Both the position numbers and the translations under genes were made by a program. A stretch of 64,000 nucleotides of DNA from Glandiceps talaboti (Eukaryota; Hemichordata; Enteropneusta; Spengelidae), in the NCBI RefSeq assembly GCF_964340395.1, contig NC_135554.1, positions 25,634,592 through 25,698,591 of the forward strand. Reading direction: 5' to 3'. How positions within the stretch are numbered: position 1 is the stretch's first letter; each line of letters opens with the position of its first letter. Shown piece after piece: positions 63,901-64,000 of this stretch. The notes under the pieces are model-generated. The model did not search any database. It was not told where the DNA came from and was given only the letters and a program-made list of their open reading frames with translations.

Positions 63901-64000
63901 ATGATCACAACTGTAAAAAATTTTTAAAAAAAAATCAAAATTGCCTATTACAGAGTGGAAAATATGAAAAATATGATATAATAATATACACAGGTGTCAA
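60919..64000. other. 5' flank of transporter gene A, no supported gene
   Basis: AT-rich sequence with no recognisable exon. A minus-strand frame at 63166-63260 starts MPKTKIGKRRSK with a possible GTAAAA donor inside. I do not recognise it. A related string (GRRQCTIGYKALSEVG) occurs near 30.2 kb on the same strand, so it is more likely a dispersed repeat. A 24-bp tandem duplication (GGTTGYCTGCAGACACAA) is at 62943-62988. Confidence 0.5.

Overview
This is an intron-rich, AT-rich animal nuclear DNA window, most likely from a marine invertebrate. The lineage cannot be fixed from sequence alone: a lancelet, hemichordate or lophotrochozoan would all fit. The grounds are spliced genes with GT-AG introns, very abundant microsatellites and minisatellites, small inverted-repeat elements, and an integrase-core gene of a type found in cnidarians, lancelets and fish. 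There is no bacterial-style gene packing. I reconstructed three protein-coding genes exon by exon, all on the minus strand. In each one every splice phase closes and the summed coding length is a multiple of three.

Region 1 (about 2.9-11.7 kb): a 12-exon gene encoding a 392-residue DDE integrase/transposase-like protein. It has an N-terminal helix-turn-helix-like part, an integrase core with D134, D193 and E233, and an acidic tail. It is split by 11 introns, has its own poly(A) signal, and shows no flanking terminal repeats that I could see. It looks like a stable host gene rather than a live transposon. Its 3' flank holds a 1.5 kb minisatellite with higher-order structure (868-2370). Its 5' flank and first intron hold two perfect palindromes.

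Region 2 (about 12.4-23.5 kb): no supported gene. It holds a very long triplet-repeat palindrome (15.45-15.77 kb), dispersed repeats and plain AT-rich sequence.

Region 3 (23.55-47.13 kb and 52.10-60.92 kb): two complete tandem SLC1-family excitatory amino-acid transporter genes, called B (555 residues) and A (539 residues) here. Both have seven coding exons with identical intron phases and three exons of identical length, so they are paralogues from an old tandem duplication. Both keep the Asp, Arg, Thr and Asn residues in TM8 that bind acidic substrates, so both should carry glutamate or aspartate with sodium. Both end in Thr-Pro-Leu, a possible PDZ ligand. Gene B has long, microsatellite-rich introns (first intron 10.5 kb), while gene A introns 2-6 are short. 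The 5 kb between them holds a 27-bp minisatellite with seven regularly spaced CCAAT cores, a MITE copy, and a 39-bp minisatellite.

Region 4 (60.92-64.0 kb): 5' flank of gene A, with no supported gene.

Dispersed through the window are a MITE-like family (three copies, one with a perfect 10-bp target duplication), a second dispersed family (at least four copies), a separate inverted-repeat element in an intron of the integrase gene, and many simple repeats. Most long open frames in the window are translations of these repeats.
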